Origin: Mycobacterium sp. 852013-50091_SCH5140682
GTDB taxonomy: Bacteria; Actinomycetota; Actinomycetes; Mycobacteriales; Mycobacteriaceae
DNA length: 64,000 nt
NCBI RefSeq assembly: GCF_001665685.1
Contig: NZ_LZTB01000006.1
Span: 31,043 to 95,042 of the forward strand
Reading direction: 5' to 3'
Position 1 is the stretch's first letter; every line of letters starts with the position of its first letter. Positions 44,484-52,615 of the stretch are shown piece after piece. The position numbers and the translations under genes are program-made. The notes under the pieces are model-generated. The model saw only the letters and a program-made list of their open reading frames with translations, had not been told where the DNA came from and ran no database searches.

Positions 44484-46049
44484 TCAGCGATTCTCCTGCC
44501 GCTGCAGCAGGTCGTGGCCCCGCACTGCGAAGATCAGGGCCTGCCGGGTGTCGGGGTCGTCCAGGGACCGGCCGAGCAGGCTGGTGATCCGCTCGAGGCG
44601 GTAGTACAGCGTGCGGCGCTGAACATAGAGCTGCTGGGCGGCCTGCGATTTGTTGCCGTCACAGGACAGGTAGGTGCGCAACGTCGGCAACAGCGGGCTG
44701 GTCGAGTTGGCATCGTGTTTGAGCAGCGGGCCCAACTCGTCCTCGATGTAGCGGGCCAGCTCCGGGCCACCGGCCAGCGAGGCCAGCAACCGCAGCACGC
44801 CGAGGTCGTCGAAGCGGTGCACCGCCTTGTCCGGTCGCGCGGCGGCCACCGACGCCGCGCTGCGGGCCTGGTCGACCGCGGTGTGCAGCTGCCCCGCGCT
44901 GACCGGGCGGCTGATTCCCGCCCGCACGTTGGCCGCCGACAACCGTTGCACCACTTGCTTTTCCGAGCTGGTCCGGGACAAACCCATGATCGCCAGCGTG
45001 TGCTCGCCGACGTCGGCCACGACGGCAGGCACGTGCAGGGACCGGCAGAGTTCCTCCATGGCCTCGTCACTGGTGGCGCCCGGCGGGGTCTCCTTGCACA
45101 CGTAGACCGCAAGCAGTGCGCGGTCCCGCAGGTCCCGGCCGATCCTCATGGCCCTGGTCACGAAGGACTCACCGGAGATGTCGCCCAGCAACAACCGGTT
45201 CACCAAAGCGTTTTGCCGCTGCGCCGATTTCGCGCCGCTCTCGCGCGCACCGAGCAGGGCGATCGCAATCCCGTCGGTGGCCCGGTCCAGCGCGTAGCCG
45301 GCGGTCCCAGCCAGCGGAGTTCCGCCGTGCAGCACGTGCAGCCAGCCCCAGCGTTCACCGCGCAGCACCACCGCTCGCCGGGTGCAGTTGTGAGCGGAGT
45401 TGGCGTTGCTGGCGTCGCCGCCGACGGTGTCATGGTCGATGCGCGAATGGTGTTCCCATTCGGCGAGTACGGCGTCACCGTCGATCGACGGGCCGGAGTA
45501 CGCGATGACCTGGCGGGTCGCGTCCTCCAGCACCACCGGATGACCGACCTCGGCGGCCAGCGCGTCGGTGAACAGCACCGGATCACGGCCGGCCAGCAGC
45601 AGCTGCATGAAGGTGGCGTTGAGCCGTTCGTAGGCGCTCAGGTCGAGCACCCGTTGGTCGACGATCGACTCGTGCACCTGCGCCGAAACCTCGACGAAGG
45701 GCAGTTCGCCATCGAGCCCGACCAACGGGAAGCCGCGTTCGCGCGCCGCGTCGATCAACGGTTGCGGCATGCTGCCGAAAGCCCGCCCACTCAGCTCGAT
45801 CACCAGGACAGCGGCTTGCGCGTCGGCGATCTCGGTGAGGTAGCGCCGTTGCCGCTCGGGGGTCGACCCGATGCCCAGCCCGGCGGTCAGCAACATCTCG
45901 CCGCCGGTGAGAAACCTTGCGATATCGGGCACTTCGGTCGGATGGACCCAGCGAACCGTGCGGTCGAGGTGTTCCTCGCCGGCGTACACCTGAAGCGGCA
46001 CCCGGCTGAACACCTCGAGTTGTAGTGCGGCTCGCACCGTCATCGCCAT
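44484..46049 (-). CDS. PucR family transcriptional regulator
   Basis: 521 aa. An N-terminal PucR ligand domain (VPLQVYAGEEHLDRTVRWVHPTEVPDIARFLTGGEMLLT, residues 18-57) precedes a GGDEF-like middle region. The C-terminal helix-turn-helix is TLRTYLSCDGNKSQAAQQLYVQRRTLYYRLERI. ATG 46049 is chosen for its GGAGG 7 nt ahead. PucR proteins activate nitrogen-compound and alcohol catabolism. It stands between two of the operons carrying the CAC-N3-GTG element and is the best candidate to bind it. Confidence 0.9.
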   Translation of the reverse strand: MAMTVRAALQLEVFSRVPLQVYAGEEHLDRTVRWVHPTEVPDIARFLTGGEMLLTAGLGIGSTPERQRRYLTEIADAQAAVLVIELSGRAFGSMPQPLIDAARERGFPLVGLDGELPFVEVSAQVHESIVDQRVLDLSAYERLNATFMQLLLAGRDPVLFTDALAAEVGHPVVLEDATRQVIAYSGPSIDGDAVLAEWEHHSRIDHDTVGGDASNANSAHNCTRRAVVLRGERWGWLHVLHGGTPLAGTAGYALDRATDGIAIALLGARESGAKSAQRQNALVNRLLLGDISGESFVTRAMRIGRDLRDRALLAVYVCKETPPGATSDEAMEELCRSLHVPAVVADVGEHTLAIMGLSRTSSEKQVVQRLSAANVRAGISRPVSAGQLHTAVDQARSAASVAAARPDKAVHRFDDLGVLRLLASLAGGPELARYIEDELGPLLKHDANSTSPLLPTLRTYLSCDGNKSQAAQQLYVQRRTLYYRLERITSLLGRSLDDPDTRQALIFAVRGHDLLQRQENR

Positions 46050-46130
46050 GGCTGTCCTCCGTTTCACGGGGCAATTCGTCCAATGACAACACGCCGAAAG
46101 CCGACAACCTGTGCAGTCACTAACTCATCC

Positions 46131-46146
46131 GCTGCGCAAACTGAGT
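46131..46146 (+). promoter_or_regulatory. CAC-N3-GTG-like element, site D (ThDP enzyme gene)
   Basis: Reads GCTGCGCAAACTGAGT on the plus strand, towards the ThDP gene, with 11 of 16 matches to site A. It is a weaker copy, 84 nt before the ATG at 46230, in the promoter region shared with the pucR-type gene. Confidence 0.3.
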
Positions 46147-46163
46147 CTAACGACCGGTGTCGA

Positions 46164-46179
46164 CCAGTGGGCACACTGG
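46164..46179. promoter_or_regulatory. Interrupted palindrome upstream of the ThDP gene
   Basis: CCAGTG-GGCA-CACTGG, a 6-4-6 inverted repeat 51 nt before the ATG at 46230. It could be an operator for PucR or another protein; no second copy was found. Confidence 0.3.
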
Positions 46180-46229
46180 CGTCAGGCTGTATCCATCCCG
46201 ATAGTCACCCGACACGAAGGACACTCATC

Positions 46230-48014
46230 ATGCCCAGGCTCAACGGCGGACAGGTCATCGCCCGCATTCTCAAGGAGTACGGCGTCCCCTACGTCGCAGG
46301 CATTCCCGGCCACGGCATCTGGGGTCTGATGGATGCGTTCAACGAGGACGAGTCCAAGATCCCGTTCATCCAGACCTACCACGAGCAGAGTGCGGTCCAT
46401 CTGGCCGACGGGTTCTACCGGGTGTCCGGCAAGCCGATGGCCGCGGTGACCTCGATCGGTGCGGGCGCGTCCAACACGGTGCTCGGGCTGGCCACCGCCT
46501 ACAGCGATTCCACCAGCGTGCTGGTGATCACCGGCGGCCCGCCGCGCCACATGCGTGGCCGTGGCGTGCTGCAGGAGCTGGAGCGCCAGAAGGACAACGG
46601 CTTTCCTCAAGTGGCAGAAGCGGTTTCGAAGCGCAGCTGGGTGGCCAACAGAATCGAGGACCTGCCGTTCATCATGCACCGCGCGTTTTCCACGATGCTG
46701 ACCGGCCGGCGCGGTCCGGCCCACATCGAAGTGCCGTGGGACCTGCACGCCGAGACCGCCGAGGTGAACTTCCATGATCTGGCCCGCCGGCTTCCGGTCG
46801 GGCTGCAATACCCCGATCCCGAGGCGATCGAACGCGCCGTGGCGCTGCTGGCCACCGCGCAGCGGCCGGTGATCGTGGTCGGGGGCGGGGCGATCAGCGC
46901 CTACGCCACCGACGAGGTGCGCGCCCTGGCAGAAGGCCTGGACATCCCCGTCGTGACGACGTGGAACGGCAAGAGCGCGTTCCCCGAGGACCACGACCTG
47001 TTCGTCGGGAGCGTCGGCCAGACCGGCACCATCCACGGCAACTACCTCGCGGCCAACGCCGACGTGGTGGTGTCCATCGGTTGTCGGTTCACCGACTGGT
47101 CCGCGTCGAGTTACGCCAAGGGACAGTCGTTCTCGTTCCCGCCGGCCAAACTCATCCACATCGACATCGACCCGCACGAGATCGGCAAGATCTACCCCGC
47201 CGAGGTCGGCATCCTGGCCGACGCCAAGCCCGCGGTGGCCGCGATCGTGGCATCGCTGCCCGCCAAGCCCGACCGCACCGAGTACCTCGCCGAGGTCGCG
47301 CAGCGCAAGGCCGACTGGGAGACCGAGCTGGCCGGCCGCCGCGACACCGACCGGTTCCCGTTCACGCTGCAGCGCCCATTGGCGGCGTTGCGCAACGTGA
47401 TGGACCGCAGCGGCATCGTGCTGGTGGGCTCGGGCAACACCCAGGGTGCGGTCAAGCAGACGTTCCCGGTGTATGAGCCGCGCACCCACCTCACCACGGG
47501 CGGGTTCTCGTCGATGGGCTGGCCGGTGCCCGCCGCGTTGGGCGCCAAACTGGCTGCGCCAGAACGTCAGGTCGCGACCATCACCGGTGACGGCGATTTC
47601 CTGATGACCGCCCAGGAGATCGGCGTGGCCATCCAGCACGACATCCCGGTGGTGTTCATCGTGCAGGACAACTCGGGGTACATCTCCATCCGCGGCGGCC
47701 AGCGCAACGCCACCGACCGGATCATCGGCACCGAGTTCAACCGGCCCGACGGCACGCCGTACAGCCCGAGCTTCAAGGCGCTCGGCGAATCATTCGGCCT
47801 TGAGTCGTTCCGGGTCGATTCGGCGGCCGATCTGGAACCGACGTTCAAGCGCGCGTTCGACGCCAAAGCCCCTGTCCTGGTCGAGATCCCCACTGATCGC
47901 GACCTGGCCAGCCCGTTCGTGCCCGGCTGGCTGGACTTCCCACCGCTGCCGCACATCACCGACGAACGCGCCGACGAGTACCGCGAGCGGCGCGCCAGCG
48001 AGCAGCACCAGTAG
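46230..48014 (+). CDS. ThDP-dependent enzyme, acetolactate synthase large-subunit-like
   Basis: 594 aa. The three ThDP domains are recognisable: the N-terminal PYR domain with catalytic glutamate in TYHEQSAVHLADGFYRV, a central FAD/DHS-like domain (VIVVGGGAISAYA), and a PP domain with ITGDGDFLMTAQEIG followed by IVQDNSGY, the GDG-N ThDP/Mg motif. There is no adjacent ilvN, so it is a catabolic decarboxylase or carboligase rather than the biosynthetic enzyme. It heads a unit with the SDR at 48111 and diverges from the PucR gene. Confidence 0.88.
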   Translation: MPRLNGGQVIARILKEYGVPYVAGIPGHGIWGLMDAFNEDESKIPFIQTYHEQSAVHLADGFYRVSGKPMAAVTSIGAGASNTVLGLATAYSDSTSVLVITGGPPRHMRGRGVLQELERQKDNGFPQVAEAVSKRSWVANRIEDLPFIMHRAFSTMLTGRRGPAHIEVPWDLHAETAEVNFHDLARRLPVGLQYPDPEAIERAVALLATAQRPVIVVGGGAISAYATDEVRALAEGLDIPVVTTWNGKSAFPEDHDLFVGSVGQTGTIHGNYLAANADVVVSIGCRFTDWSASSYAKGQSFSFPPAKLIHIDIDPHEIGKIYPAEVGILADAKPAVAAIVASLPAKPDRTEYLAEVAQRKADWETELAGRRDTDRFPFTLQRPLAALRNVMDRSGIVLVGSGNTQGAVKQTFPVYEPRTHLTTGGFSSMGWPVPAALGAKLAAPERQVATITGDGDFLMTAQEIGVAIQHDIPVVFIVQDNSGYISIRGGQRNATDRIIGTEFNRPDGTPYSPSFKALGESFGLESFRVDSAADLEPTFKRAFDAKAPVLVEIPTDRDLASPFVPGWLDFPPLPHITDERADEYRERRASEQHQ

Positions 48015-48022
48015 CACCCCCC

Positions 48023-48071
48023 ACAGCTCCGCCACCCGTTGCGACCCACAGTCCACGGGCGGCGGAGCTGT
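48023..48071 (+). terminator. Long hairpin between the ThDP and SDR genes
   Basis: An 11-bp perfect outer stem (ACAGCTCCGCC, 48023-48033, with 48061-48071) encloses an inner CCCGT/ACGGG stem. TTGTGTATC follows. It sits 9 nt after the ThDP stop and may terminate or attenuate read-through into the SDR gene. Confidence 0.55.
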
Positions 48072-48110
48072 TGTGTATCAACCTCATCCATCGAACAAGG
48101 AGCACTGCAC

Positions 48111-48968
48111 ATGAACCGTCTCGACGGCAAAGTTGCGTTGATCACCGGAGCGGCACGGGGACAGGGCCGCTCGCACGCGTTGCGGTTGGCCGAAGAGGGG
48201 GCCGACATCATCGCGCTCGACATCTGCCGCCAGATCGACTCGGTCCCCTACCCGATGGCCGATCTCGACGACCTGGCCACCACGGTCGACCTGATCAAGA
48301 GCCGGGGCAGGCGTATTTTCGCCGCCGAGGTGGACGTGAGGGACCTGCCCGGGATGCAGGAGGCGGTGGCCGCCGGGGTGGCCGAACTGGGCCGCCTGGA
48401 CATCGTGGTAGCCAACGCGGGCACGCTCAACGACACCGCGCCGCTGTGGGAGCTTTCCGAGCAGCAGTTCGCCGACCAGATCGACGTGAACCTGACCGGG
48501 GTGTGGAAGACCATCAAGGCGACGGTGCCAACCCTGTTGCGGCAGAACGACGGTGGGGCCGTGATCCTCATCAGCTCGATCTCCGGGCTCACCGTGGAAC
48601 TCAACGTCGGCCACTACGCGGCGGCCAAACACGGCGTCAACGGACTCATGCGCACCCTCTCAGGTGAGCTCGCTCCGTACGGGATCCGGGTCAATTCGAT
48701 CAACCCGACGAACGTGAACACCCTGATGATCAACAACCCGCGTTACAACCGCTTGTTCGCAGGCGGTAAGGAGGGCGCGACCCAGGAGGATGCGCTGCCC
48801 GCACTCACCGCGATGCACGCGTTGCCCGTACCGTTCCTGGAGCCCGTCGATGTCAGCAACGCTGTGGTGTACCTGGCCTCCGACGACGGCCGCTACGTCA
48901 CCGGCACCGCACACGTCATCGACGCCGGCGCCCTGAACCCGTTCAAGGCGCCCCACTTCACCGAGTAG
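48111..48968 (+). CDS. Mycofactocin-dependent short-chain dehydrogenase
   Basis: 285 aa. LITGAARGQGRSHALRLAEEGADIIALDICR is the hallmark of mycofactocin-coupled SDRs. The Ser of ISSISG and Tyr/Lys of YAAAK complete the catalytic set. ATG 48111 follows AAGGAG. It probably oxidises an alcohol intermediate, feeding electrons to mycofactocin and then a reoxidising enzyme. It is convergent with the AKR gene, 6 nt apart. Confidence 0.88.
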   Translation: MNRLDGKVALITGAARGQGRSHALRLAEEGADIIALDICRQIDSVPYPMADLDDLATTVDLIKSRGRRIFAAEVDVRDLPGMQEAVAAGVAELGRLDIVVANAGTLNDTAPLWELSEQQFADQIDVNLTGVWKTIKATVPTLLRQNDGGAVILISSISGLTVELNVGHYAAAKHGVNGLMRTLSGELAPYGIRVNSINPTNVNTLMINNPRYNRLFAGGKEGATQEDALPALTAMHALPVPFLEPVDVSNAVVYLASDDGRYVTGTAHVIDAGALNPFKAPHFTE

Positions 48969-48974
48969 GCCCGC

Positions 48975-49988
48975 TCACGGGGTGGGCGCGTCGTCGCGGA
49001 TCAGGCCGGCGTCGCGCAGGTCGGCCCAGACCTGCTGCGGCACCGGCGATTCGAACAGCTCCGCGTTGCTGACCTGCTGGCGGCGGTTGCGCGCGCCCAG
49101 GCAGATGCTGGTCACCACCGGGTGCGCATACGCGAACTGCACGGCGACCGCAGGCAATGCCACCCCGTGCCTGCGGCAGATCCTTTCGAGCTCAGCGGCT
49201 TTCGCCAAGATCTCCGCCGGCGCAGGGCCGTAGTTGAACCGGGCTCCGTCAACGGGACCGGTGGCCAGCACCCCGCTGTTGTAGACGCCGCCCAGCACGA
49301 TGCCGATACCGCGTTCGGCGCACAGCGGGAACAATGTGTCGAGGGGTTCCTGCTCCAGCAGCGTGTACCGGCCCGCGAGCAGGCAGATGTCGACGTCGGT
49401 GGCCTTGACGGCCTCGACCATCACATCGGTCTCGTTGACCCCGAACCCGATCGCTCGCACCACGCCCTGATCGCGCAGTGACTCCAGCGCCGGGAACGCA
49501 CTCACCACGGCCTGCCGGAACAACTCGGGCTGCGCGGCCCCGTGGGTGTAGTGGTCGCAGTCGTGAATGAACAGCATGTCGAACCGGTCGGTGAGCATCC
49601 GCTGCATACTCTGTTCGACCGCACGCATGACCCCGTCGTAGCTGTAGTCGAATTCGGCCACGAACGGCGGGATGTCGAGGTATTGGCCGTTGGTGCTCGG
49701 CGCGTCGATCTCCGGGCGCAGTACCCGGCCGACTTTGGTGGACAGCACGGTATCGGCGCGGTCGCGGTCACGAAGCGCGTGCCCGAGCCGGTATTCACTG
49801 AGCCCGTTGCCGTATCCGGGTGCGGTGTCGAAATACCGCATGCCCTGGTCCCAGGCCAGGTCCACGAGGTCACGAGCCTCGGCGTCGGTGAACACCCCGT
49901 TGAAGTTGCCGATCGGCGCCCCGCCGTAGCCGATCGCGGTGAATTCCAGGCCCGACCGGGCGTGCATGCGGGTATCCGACAGCTTCAT
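48975..49988 (-). CDS. Aldo-keto reductase
   Basis: 337 aa NADP-dependent barrel enzyme. The N-terminal GYGGAPIGNFNG, YFDTAPGYGNGLSEYRLG (catalytic Asp and Tyr), VLSTKVGRVLRP (catalytic Lys) and the FIHDCDHYTH segment place it with bacterial D-threo-aldose/L-fucose dehydrogenase-like AKRs. Real substrate unknown. Expressed alone from its own promoter, with the weakest of the CAC-N3-GTG elements (site C) about 80 nt upstream. Confidence 0.88.
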   Translation of the reverse strand: MKLSDTRMHARSGLEFTAIGYGGAPIGNFNGVFTDAEARDLVDLAWDQGMRYFDTAPGYGNGLSEYRLGHALRDRDRADTVLSTKVGRVLRPEIDAPSTNGQYLDIPPFVAEFDYSYDGVMRAVEQSMQRMLTDRFDMLFIHDCDHYTHGAAQPELFRQAVVSAFPALESLRDQGVVRAIGFGVNETDVMVEAVKATDVDICLLAGRYTLLEQEPLDTLFPLCAERGIGIVLGGVYNSGVLATGPVDGARFNYGPAPAEILAKAAELERICRRHGVALPAVAVQFAYAHPVVTSICLGARNRRQQVSNAELFESPVPQQVWADLRDAGLIRDDAPTP

Positions 49989-50065
49989 GACGACCTCGCC
50001 TTCTGGAGGTCCGGCCGGTACCGGACCTTTCCTTCCGACGCTACGGTCGCCGCCTTCCCCAGAGT

Positions 50066-50081
50066 CGACACAGAGTGCGAA
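50066..50081 (-). promoter_or_regulatory. CAC-N3-GTG element, site C (AKR)
   Basis: On the minus strand reads TTCGCACTCTGTGTCG. The CAC-TCT-GTG core is kept but the flanks agree only partly (10 of 16 with site B). About 80 nt before the AKR start. The rest of the 258-nt gap between 49988 and 50247 shows only a weak 6-bp hairpin (TCCGTC/GACGGA at 50192-50209), possibly the terminator of the upstream operon. Confidence 0.35.
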
Positions 50082-50246
50082 ATACTTTGCCCACCAACTG
50101 CACAGCGGTGACTATCGGCCGAGTATCGCCGACGCTCTGGGTCGATCTTCACTGCCTCTCGACAGTCGTAGCGGAACTCGGCGGATGGTCCTCCGTCGTC
50201 AGTGACGGATGGCGAAGCCGGAGCGGAAGTATTGAACGAGGTGTGT

Positions 50247-51314
50247 TTACCGTGCGGGCGGAATGATTTTCTTCTCGGCGAGGTCATCGAGGAGTTCGAG
50301 TGTGCGATCGATGGTGTCGTGGCATTCGTCGAATCCGGCCTTGCGCACCTTGATGGTCGAGCTGACGTTGTCCGAAGTCGAGCCCATGATGGCGTCGCCG
50401 AATCGCCAATCAACCAGGGTGGACCATGGAGTCGGGGTCAGACCGTGCTCGGCGACGATCTGGTCCCAGAGGTCAGCATAAAATGGCATGTGCTCGTTGA
50501 GCGTAAAAGGCTGCGGCTCGGCGACCTCGACGTTGAAGTGTGCACCAATAGCCTCGAAAAGGTGCCGCCAGCGCAGCACGTCGCCGTTGGTCAGATTGAA
50601 TGCTTGTCCGGCCGCTCGATCATCGGTGGGCGCCCAGGCGGTTGCATGAGCGAGAAGCTGCGCATCGGTCATTTGATAGAACACCTGATCGTACGCGTAA
50701 TGGGGGCCGGGAAACCTCAACGGAATGCCCAGTTTCTTCGTGATGGTGACGTACGCAGCGAGAACCATCAAAAGATTCATAGGGGTACCTTGCGCGTATC
50801 CCATCACCGCTTCAGGCCGGAAAATGGTGAATTCGAACCCGCCCGTGGCTGCATATTCACGCAGAATGTCGTCCTGGTCATAATAGAAATTCGGCACAAT
50901 CAGACGAGGATCATCTTCGCGTGCAGGGGTTTTCGATCCGCCCAAGTGGATGCCGTAGTACTTCATCCCCTGGTACAAGGTGACGTGCTCGAGCGGAGCC
51001 CCCACTTCTTTCAATCCGTCGAGGGTATTACGCAACAGTGATGCGTTGGTCTCGATCTGTTCGATCGGGTCGAGTTTTTCGATGTAGGCGGCGAAAACCA
51101 AGCGGGTGGTATCCGCGACGGCACCAAACGAGTCACTGACCGACGCGGCATCGAGAATATCGGCGGAGATATGTTGCCAGCCGGTGTGGTCGATTGGAAC
51201 GCGGCGACTCACGCCCCTGGTGGTGACGCCCGTACTGACGAAGTGGTCGATGACGTTGCGGCCGATGACACCGCCCGATCCCGCGACAAGGGCGATGGGA
51301 TGGTTGGTTGTCAC
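50247..51314 (-). CDS. PRISE-family enone reductase (progesterone 5-beta-reductase/iridoid synthase-like)
   Basis: 355 aa extended/atypical SDR. Start GTG 51314 follows AAGGAGAAA. It has LVAGSGGVIGRNVIDHF for NADP binding. Several stretches match the plant P5BR/iridoid synthase family: LYQGMKYYG with Lys118, NFYYDQDDILRE with the catalytic Tyr (144/145), MNLLMVLAAY, LRFPGPHYAYDQ and AFNLTNGDVLRWRHLFEAI. The family reduces activated C=C bonds (1,4-enones, enals). It ends the operon MDR-cupin-SDR-PRISE. Its base composition seems less GC-rich than the neighbours, hinting at acquisition. Confidence 0.85.
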   Translation of the reverse strand: MTTNHPIALVAGSGGVIGRNVIDHFVSTGVTTRGVSRRVPIDHTGWQHISADILDAASVSDSFGAVADTTRLVFAAYIEKLDPIEQIETNASLLRNTLDGLKEVGAPLEHVTLYQGMKYYGIHLGGSKTPAREDDPRLIVPNFYYDQDDILREYAATGGFEFTIFRPEAVMGYAQGTPMNLLMVLAAYVTITKKLGIPLRFPGPHYAYDQVFYQMTDAQLLAHATAWAPTDDRAAGQAFNLTNGDVLRWRHLFEAIGAHFNVEVAEPQPFTLNEHMPFYADLWDQIVAEHGLTPTPWSTLVDWRFGDAIMGSTSDNVSSTIKVRKAGFDECHDTIDRTLELLDDLAEKKIIPPAR

Positions 51315-51354
51315 ACATTTCTCCTTTTCGCTGTATGAGATGTTGCCGGGATGG

Positions 51355-52152
51355 TCACTGCGCCGTGTAACCGCCGTCAACGGCGATGTTGGCGCCGGTG
51401 ATGAACGACGATGCCGGGGCCAGCGCAAAGCAGATTGCCTCCGCGATTTCCTGGGGGTCGGCGAGCCGCCCGATGGGGTGAGCGGCGACGATTTGATCCT
51501 CGGCAGCGTCGGGGTCGCTTTGACCCTGCAGGTAGTCGGTCAGGACGTTCGTCGTGACTGACCCTGGGCTCACCACGTTGCATCGGATGCCGTCGCGTGC
51601 GTAGTCGACGGCAATCTGGCGGCTGAGCTGCAGGACCGCACCCTTGCTCGCGCAATAGGCGGGCTGGCCGGCCAGCCCCACCGACGCCGAGATCGAGCCG
51701 GTGTTGACGATCGCGCCTTTGGTTCCGGTACTCAGGAACTGGCGCACGGCCGCCCGGCAGCCGAGAAAGACGCCGCGCGCGTTGACGGCCATGGTGGCCT
51801 CCCACACTGCGAGGGAGGTGGAGACAAGGTCACGGGTGACGATCATGCCGGCGTTGTTGACGATTCCGTAGAGGGGTCCGAGTTGATCGACCGTCTGCGC
51901 AATCATCTGCTCCACGTCGGACTCATTGCTGATGTCCGCTTGAACCGCAACCGATTTCGCGCCTAGTTCAGCGGCCTCGTAAGCGACCCTTTCAGCCGCA
52001 TCACTACGCAGGTCGGCCACCGCGACCGCTGCGCCGCGGGCCGCGCAGAGCAGCGCGGTGGCGCGGCCAATTCCGTTGCCTCCACCGGTCACAATGACCA
52101 CCAGCCCATCCAAGGTCAGGCGACTGTCGGAGTGCGCTGTTGTCGCGGTCAT
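51355..52152 (-). CDS. Short-chain dehydrogenase/reductase
   Basis: 265 aa classical SDR. Cofactor motif VTGGGNGIGRA, NNAG in GIVNNAGMIV, Ser of NTGSISAS and YCASK are intact, and SPGSV follows. The acidic residue of VADLRSD suggests NAD preference. ATG overlaps the cupin stop (ATGA). Role in the operon: oxidation or reduction of an alcohol/ketone intermediate. Confidence 0.88.
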   Translation of the reverse strand: MTATTAHSDSRLTLDGLVVIVTGGGNGIGRATALLCAARGAAVAVADLRSDAAERVAYEAAELGAKSVAVQADISNESDVEQMIAQTVDQLGPLYGIVNNAGMIVTRDLVSTSLAVWEATMAVNARGVFLGCRAAVRQFLSTGTKGAIVNTGSISASVGLAGQPAYCASKGAVLQLSRQIAVDYARDGIRCNVVSPGSVTTNVLTDYLQGQSDPDAAEDQIVAAHPIGRLADPQEIAEAICFALAPASSFITGANIAVDGGYTAQ

Positions 52153-52586
52153 GGCAGCGGGAGTGGCTCGTTGGCCGACTCAAGGAACTCGACGGTCGAG
52201 AAGACGAGTTCGGCAACGCCGATGTTCTCCAGGTCGTGCAGGAGGTACTCGCCGCGGCCGAAGTGGAAGTAGCGGGTTTCGCCAGCCTCGTAGGAGACTT
52301 CCCGAGTGGTGCCGTCGGAGGTGTGCTGGCGGCTGGATCCGGGGTTGATCGCCGTCCAGAAATAGTCAAGGACGTGGCGGTGGGCACTGACGCGCTCGCC
52401 CGGCTGCAGTCGGATCTCCCAGACCCGTGCGCGGGGCGTCTCGGCGAGTAACTTGCCCCCGACCTTGCCGTTGAAGGCGTTGTCGGAGAAGTCGCGTTTG
52501 ATGTCTTCCGACCAGCCTTCGAAGTTCTCCCCCACAAGATTGCCAGCCAGGGGCTGATCAGTGAGTGCCTCGTTTGCTTGTGTCAT
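52149..52586 (-). CDS. Small cupin-domain protein
   Basis: 145 aa. A single conserved beta-barrel with RLQPGERVSAHRHVLDYFWTAINPG in the first cupin motif (two His, no clear Glu) and FHFGRGEYLLHDLENIG in the second. It may be a metal-dependent isomerase or dioxygenase, or a substrate sensor; the sequence does not decide. Lies 29 nt after the MDR gene and is coupled to the SDR. Confidence 0.7.
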   Translation of the reverse strand: MTQANEALTDQPLAGNLVGENFEGWSEDIKRDFSDNAFNGKVGGKLLAETPRARVWEIRLQPGERVSAHRHVLDYFWTAINPGSSRQHTSDGTTREVSYEAGETRYFHFGRGEYLLHDLENIGVAELVFSTVEFLESANEPLPLP

Positions 52587-52615
52587 GTTGTGTCCTTTCT
52601 GGTGGGGTTACTCGG

